A stretch of DNA of 64,000 nucleotides from Batkoa obscura (lineage: Eukaryota > Entomophthoromycota > Entomophthoromycetes > Entomophthorales > Batkoaceae), in the NCBI GenBank assembly GCA_030770535.1, contig JASVEC010000048.1, positions 1 through 64,000 of the forward strand, given 5' to 3'. Shown one piece after another: positions 58,738 to 64,000 of the stretch (its first letter is position 1; the number at the start of each line of letters is the position of its first letter). A program made the translations under genes and the position numbers. Under the pieces are notes generated by a model. The model was not told where the DNA came from, searched no databases, and worked only from the letters and a program-made list of their open reading frames with translations.

Positions 58738-60086
58738 ATGTCTGAAAATTTAGTTCATGCTTTATCTGGTAATAACATTAACGCTTAATTGTTACCCATT
58801 ATTACTTAAAATCAACTCAATTAAATGAGGCAACTAATCATTATTCTTATAATTAGGTGCTGGTGGTGGTATAATCTCTTTATTCCTTACCTATCCATTA
58901 AACACTGTAAGTCAAAGACTTCAAGTTCAACGTTCCAGTAGTTCAGCTCCTTACAAAGTAATATCATAACTGGTGTTTAATAGTGGAATAATGCTTATCA
59001 ATTTATTATTTAGGGTACTTATGATGCAATTGCCAAGATCTTTAAAGAGGAAGGCCTCAATGGACTTTATGCGTAATTAATTTATAGCTCAGGTTATAAC
59101 TAACTAATTTATTTAGCGGCCTTGACTCTGCCCTTTTTGGAATTGCACTTACCAATGGTAATCTTGAGTTTCGAAACTTCAACTTTGACTAAATTTACTG
59201 TTTATTTAGCTGTCTATTATTACTTTTATGAATGGACCAAAGCTGGATTTGAGAAAGCCAACCGTAGAAAGACAGTTACTACTTTTGAAACTATGGTTTC
59301 TGGTGCTGTTGCAGGTTAGCATTAACTCATTTATTCGAATTATTATCTAACCTAGATTTAGGTGCTGCTACTGTATTAATCACTAATCCAATCTGGGTTG
59401 TTAATGTAAAACTAGTATCAATCTATTAGTTGAATTTTACTAAAGCTGTTAATTTAGACTCGTATGTCCACTCGTAAACAGAGTATTGAAGAGTCCGATG
59501 ATTCCCCAAAGCAAAAAGAAAAACAAATATCTTCTTACCAAGCTTTTAAAAACATCATTGAGGAAGATGGTGTATTAGCTCTTTGGCAAGGAGTAACACC
59601 AGCTTTAATTTTAGTTTCAAATCCTATTATTCAATACACTGTATTTGAACAATCCAAGAATGCTTTGGAAAAATTTCGCAAGCTTGGGAGCTTAGACTTC
59701 TTCTTCTTAGGTGCTATTGGAAAACTTATTGCTACTTTTATTACTTATCCTTATATGTAAGTAGTTAATTTAGTATTCTGTTTTCATGTTGATTAATCTT
59801 TTTTAGCGTAATAAAATCTCGTATGCAATTGAGACAATCCAACACTGATGAATCTTTACGTTATGAATCTGTCTGGGATGGTATGCGTAAAATCATTAGA
59901 AACGAAGGTATAAGTGGGTTGTATAAAGGAATCCAGTCTAAACTCCTTCAAAGTATTCTCAACGCTGCTTTCCTTTTTATGGCTAAAGAGGCTCTCTTTG
60001 ATTATACTGTACGTCTTCTCCACGCCCTTCGTCCTGGATCTAACGGTGGTAGACATGGGATTAGAATCCAACATGGACGTCATTAA
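58738..60086 (+). CDS. PMP47: Peroxisomal adenine nucleotide carrier (PMP47/SLC25A17 type)
   Basis: Eight exons (58738-58768, 58857-58957, 59014-59072, 59117-59157, 59210-59314, 59362-59405, 59458-59756, 59807-60086) give 319 residues. Three mitochondrial-carrier repeats are seen. The carrier signature of repeat 1 is YPLNTVSQRLQVQ, of repeat 2 NPIWVVNTRMSTR, of repeat 3 YPYIVIKSRMQLR. Each is followed by an EEG/DGxxxLY/LW-G segment (EEGLNGLYAGL, EDGVLALWQGV, NEGISGLYKGI). The NPIWVVNTR motif and the charged insertion after repeat 2 (KQSIEESDDSPKQKEK) match PMP47/Ant1, which brings ATP into peroxisomes for fatty-acid activation. Introns are 44-88 nt. Confidence 0.9.
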
Positions 60087-61043
60087 GTCTAAATTCCAAC
60101 AGTCTCTTATCAATTTACACTGCTTGGTAAAATATATAGCCCTTATTCTACACTACTTTTGTCATGAGTTTATAGTCCCACTTTTTTATACTCTCATTTA
60201 TTAGTAAAGTACTTTATATATTGCAAGCTATTTCCTCAAAAATGTATGTTTTTTTACACAATATTTTAATAAGATGATTGTTTGATATCGATATATGACT
60301 TGTAAATGTCTTATTGTACTTTAAAGTTAAAGATGAATGCTAAAAAGGCAATCTCTATAAATAAAGCTCATTAGTAAGTACAAACCGAAGTTTTTCAATA
60401 AATTCTATACTAAACTAAAGCAAAGTAGAAAGTAGAACAATAAGAGCTAAAATAAAAATTCTAATATCAAAAATTCTAAGTGATTCTGAGGGAAGGGTAG
60501 TTTAATCATTATGTTTTTCTGTTTTACGATTTGCCTAATAAGTTATTAAATTTTCACTGCTTTAAAAGTGGGTAAGATTGATACAAAAATGACACTCCCA
60601 TGCGAATATTTTACAAACACTAATGTGAATGTCTAATCTACAAAAAGCAAATTTATGTTTTTGTAATAGAACCATCTATTGTTTAGACAAGTTTCGCTAA
60701 TTAGAGTTAGGGAAAGGCGTTCAGAAACTATTTTACAGAATAATATAAGTTATGTTTAATTTAAGTGGATAACAAACCCAGTATGCTAAGTGTAATTCGT
60801 TGTTAGCAGTTTAAACTTAACAATATTCAGTAGTTACTTTTGAATCATAATAATAAATGACTTAGTTGTACCTTTATGAAATACGATTAATCTATCAAAA
60901 AAGATAAAACTAATAAAACCAAATCTAAGTTACACGCTATAAACATATAAAGTTTATTGAATCAATCTAAAATCAAGTATATTCAATCATTTAAATAATA
61001 ATTAATAAAAAACATCTCAGCTTATAAATAAGTACATAACTCT
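60087..61043. other. Convergent intergenic region, no feature seen
   Basis: AT-rich DNA between the 3' ends of PMP47 (plus) and the acidic orphan (minus). No repeat family member or RNA gene was recognised. Confidence 0.55.
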
Positions 61044-62664
61044 CTAAAATCTCTTACAACCACTAATCCATTCTTCATGTTTTTTACCTTCGTCCCTTTC
61101 GTATCTAGATTTATTTATGCTATCGTCACTATCATCGCCAGTTTTCGAGCCATCAGCCTCTTTTTCAGTACAATCCCCAGAAGTGGTAGGAAACTCCAAT
61201 TGTTCCATTATCTCTAATTTCCTTTTAGATACAGCTGATAAGCTAGGTTGATGCTTATACCCAATTTCATCAGTCTCAGAGTCATCTTTACAAATATATG
61301 TAAATCTGTTGTTAACGCTTTGGCAAAATGGCCTTTTGTTGCAATAATTACCAGTTTTCGGGTCAATTATTCTGTCTCTATGCATTCCGTACTCTTGTCC
61401 AGTGAAACAACTAAGGCCGTTAGCTACTTGATTTATAAAAATAATTAAATTACGTTTCATAATCTGTCTTATTATATCCTGTTTTAACCATTTTATTTCC
61501 ATACTTTAGAGCCTTATTATTCAATCTTTTCACTCTTTCATTGATCTTATCAAACTTGGTCTTGTTCTTATTGTAGTTATTAATAATATTGTTGAAGTAA
61601 TTATCACATTCAATACCACTTTCGCTAGTGGCTTCACTATCAATTTTGTCATCATCTCCATCTTGAGTTTTGAAAAATCTATTACATCCATCATTGCTTT
61701 CAGTTGGTCCTTTTCCTGTAAAATTAACATTATCTTGTCCTGAAATGTATTCTTCAGAATTCTTCTCACCTTGAACTTCATTAAAACCACCATATCCGGT
61801 CCCCCTATTAAATAAGCCTTCCTTTATACCTCTGATAATCTCTTGCTCTGTAAGCTTTTTATCAGCTTCATTATCTTTTTTGAGTTCGCTTAAAGCTGCT
61901 TCAACAATTGATTGCAATTTGTAATCTTCAAACTCATTTTTCACTTCTTCGATCAATTCTTTGGAGTTAGATTCTGTGCCTTGTATTAACACTTCATTCT
62001 CACTTTTACTACTGCTATCACTTTCAGACTCCTGTTCTAGAACTAATTCTCCAGCATTACTAAAATTCAAACTGTTACTATTATTTTCATTTGAATTTAA
62101 TAGATCACTTAGTTCAAAGCCACTTATGTTCGAATGTCTTGTAGTTGCCAAAATTTCAGATTCTTTACTATTTATTGCTTGTTTTATTATATTATTGGAC
62201 ATTTTAATCTCATGTTCGATTTCCACTGACATAACATTCGTCGTATTATCTTGTTTAGAATCATCTAGAGCGTTATGCTTGTATACTTCATGAGGTCTAT
62301 TATAAGCATTTTGATTAAAACAAGGGTGAATCAACTCTTTTGATCTAAGGCTATGTTCATTTTTGGCGTTGTACAAGCTATTGGCCAAATCAAAGTTGAC
62401 TTTCTCGTTTTTAAAAACACTTGTAATCTTTTTGTTATCTAAAAACTCAAGCGCGTTTGTTTCGTTTTTAACTTCATATCCTTCACGGTCATTAGCAGTA
62501 TTTTCTATTTCATCTATACTTTCTTCACTACCTTGCTTTTCATCTTTTTCAATGTCATATTGATCAAAACGATCATAATCCCCATCGTTATTTGAATTAT
62601 TGTCAGACTCCCACTGTTTGTTAAGTTCGCTCGATGCACTATTTTCGCTCCAATTGTTGCTCAT
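61044..62664 (-). CDS. Acidic orphan protein with Cys-rich C-terminal part
   Basis: Two exons (62664-61454 and 61410-61044) joined by a 43-nt intron (gtaatt...cttag) give 525 residues. I do not recognise the family. The first 380 residues are Asp/Glu/Asn/Ser-rich and probably disordered, with a helical stretch LQSIVEAALSELKKDNEADK. The region after the intron is more ordered: CFTGQEYGMHRDRIIDPKTG, then NYCNKRPFCQSVNNRFTYIC. Several Cys are clustered there. No signal peptide or membrane span was found, and a basic stretch (KINERVKRLNNKALKYGNKM) lies just before. A nuclear acidic protein is possible but not shown. Confidence 0.7.
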
Positions 62665-63227
62665 TTATTACCTTTACAAATTAATTTAATGAAATTGAAT
62701 TATATTTAAATTTTAAATTTTAAATTTACTACAATCACATACTCTTGTTTGAGTTAAAGATAATTGGTTGTTATCATTATAAAATTTTAACAAAAGCAAC
62801 CAATTTATGTAACTATTGAACGGGGGACGCTTTTATTGAAAGGCTATCATATTAAATTAAGTGTAGTAATGGACAAAGTTGTTTTTGCAGCTTGCTTTTT
62901 CTAGTTTTTTATATCATAAAGGTTACTAATATTAACTGATCTATTCAAATTATATTAAAACTAAAGGAAAATAACTTACCAAGATTGTCCTGCTTTAAGT
63001 ATTTAATCTTAGTATTTTTACTTTTACATATATTTTTATAAAAATAAAGAGCTTTCTAATATTGATATACAATACTGTAGCTAAAAATTTATAATACATC
63101 AAGCTATAGTAAAATAAATACGTGACAATGTAGTAAATGATATAGAAATATAATAATTAATGCTTGAATAAAAAATACAACTTTTTTAAAGTTGATTAAG
63201 TTTTTTTGTTTTACAGTATATTTATAA
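62665..63227. other. Intergenic, no gene seen
   Basis: Promoter side of the acidic orphan gene plus AT-rich filler. No feature was recognised. Confidence 0.5.
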
Positions 63228-63333
63228 TATGGGGATGTTTTTTTTGGTTTCATTATTTTTATTTATTTTTTAAGCGCTATTTGAGCGGAAAGATTATTAG
63301 TAAAATTCTTAAACAGAAAAATACATCCTCATA
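63228..63333 (+). mobile_element. TATGGGGATG MITE, well-preserved copy near window end
   Basis: TATGGGGATGTTTTTTTTGG...ACATCCTCATA with core tttttaagcgctatttgagc and ggaaagattattagtaaaat. Confidence 0.87.
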
Positions 63334-63348
63334 TGATAGTTAATAATA

Positions 63349-63381
63349 TATGGGGATATATTTCTTGTTTAAGAATTTTAC
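63349..63381 (-). mobile_element. MITE end fragment
   Basis: TATGGGGATATATTTCTTGT, then ttaagaattttacc, matches only the first third of an inverted family member. It directly follows the full copy, with about 15 bases between them. Confidence 0.7.
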
Positions 63382-63704
63382 CTTTGTACAGGGTGTGTCT
63401 GGGCTTTATATAACCATTTTCAAGATAATATAATTTGACAAGGGGAGCAAAGATAGTTATAAAACTTGTGAATATAATTTAAAGTAGCTTACAATTTATT
63501 GTTTTTAAATTTTGTATTAATAACATTATAAAAAGCAGTATTATTAACTTTTAATAAAAAGCGTAAAAAGGAATCTTTTTAAATTTACTTTTAATTTTTT
63601 GATTAATTGTTAAAAACTTAATAGTTAAATACTTTAATAGTAATTTTCAATTAAAAAAACATTATATACTCCAAAGCCTTTTTTATCATACTGTATTATT
63701 AAAT

Positions 63705-64000
63705 TAAAGCTTTACTAAATTTAATACAAATTCCCAGATTAGCAAGGCTTTTATTAATATAACTCATATATTAATATTAATCAAAGTTATAGTAAATAAA
63801 TATATATTCTTATAAAATTTCATTAAGAAATATTTATTATAACTACTTGCTATAAAATATTGGTTTATCAGCTCTCAGATTAATTATAACATAATAATCA
63901 TTTAACTTGTTTATAAAACTAGTTGTAGTCTTGTAATCAATTTGACCGTGATCCATGTGGTACAAGCAATTCAGAGTTCCTAATTTAGATTTGCTGTGAG
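63705..64000 (-). mobile_element. Internally deleted copy of the 4.4-5.9-kb DNA transposon
   Basis: 63714-63800 (taatacaaattcccagatta) matches the reverse complement of about 5770-5875. 63845-64000 (aaaatattggtttatcagct onward, ending tttgctgtgag) matches the reverse complement of about 4690-4850. Roughly 0.9 kb of interior is missing. The copy continues past the window end. Orientation is opposite to the 4.4-kb copy. Confidence 0.7.

Noticed and set aside
61961-62293. 110-codon Leu/Ser-rich frame on the plus strand
   Set aside because: Antisense shadow of the Glu/Ser-rich orphan gene.
1020-64000. Telomerase RNA template search (CTAACCCTAA outside the telomere)
   Set aside because: No one-and-a-half-repeat template was noticed outside the terminal array, so no telomerase RNA is called.
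1020-64000. CRISPR arrays, operons and bacterial-type regulatory sites
   Set aside because: The window is eukaryotic nuclear DNA with spliced genes; no regularly spaced direct repeats were seen.

Overview
The window is a chromosome end of an AT-rich fungal genome. Bases 1-1019 are an uninterrupted CCCTAA (TTAGGG) telomere, so base 1 is the physical end and coordinates run inward. The organism is a fungus with very short spliceosomal introns (mostly 39-60 nt, GT..AG) and very AT-rich, repeat-littered intergenic DNA. The gene set (NAD-dependent MTD1, AA11-like LPMOs, mitoribosomal uL24m, COX14-like, peroxisomal PMP47 carrier) points to an aerobic fungus with ordinary mitochondria and peroxisomes. 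That argues against the equally AT-rich anaerobic gut fungi. A fungal WNK kinase and a glutamate-cysteine ligase modifier subunit suggest an early-diverging lineage, but no species can be named.

Layout. 1-6.7 kb is telomere plus a graveyard of degenerate mobile elements, including a DDE-type DNA transposon with an inverted partial copy of itself beside it. 6.7-14.5 kb is a minus-strand block: MMS19 (Fe-S cluster targeting), uL24m, and an Sds3/BRMS1 histone deacetylase subunit. 15.4 kb holds a tiny COX14-like gene. 15.7-18.4 kb is MITE-rich. 18.5-20.9 kb is a WNK kinase with OSR1_C and SAM-like domains. 21.6-28.4 kb holds three secretory-pathway cyclophilin genes (one plus, two minus) surrounding GCLM and LSM2. 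28.4-32.5 kb is mostly gene-poor. 32.6-41.1 kb has MTD1, sphingosine-phosphate lyase, a patatin phospholipase and a PX-BAR sorting nexin. 42.3-47.2 kb has two head-to-head AA11-like chitin LPMO genes sharing a perfectly identical core. 48.2-53.0 kb has a NOL8-like nucleolar protein and the PP2A B subunit. 55.5-62.7 kb has a TRAPPII Trs65-like protein, PMP47 and an acidic orphan. The last bases are an internally deleted copy of the transposon seen at 4.4-5.9 kb.

Most genes are unrelated housekeeping genes. Two local families were built by duplication: the cyclophilins (identical exon lengths, one intron loss, active-site drift) and the LPMOs (apparent gene conversion). A short TIR element family flanked by TA is scattered in about twelve copies, always between genes. 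Exon models were built by hand from splice signals and reading frame; those with stated exon sums close exactly in frame.
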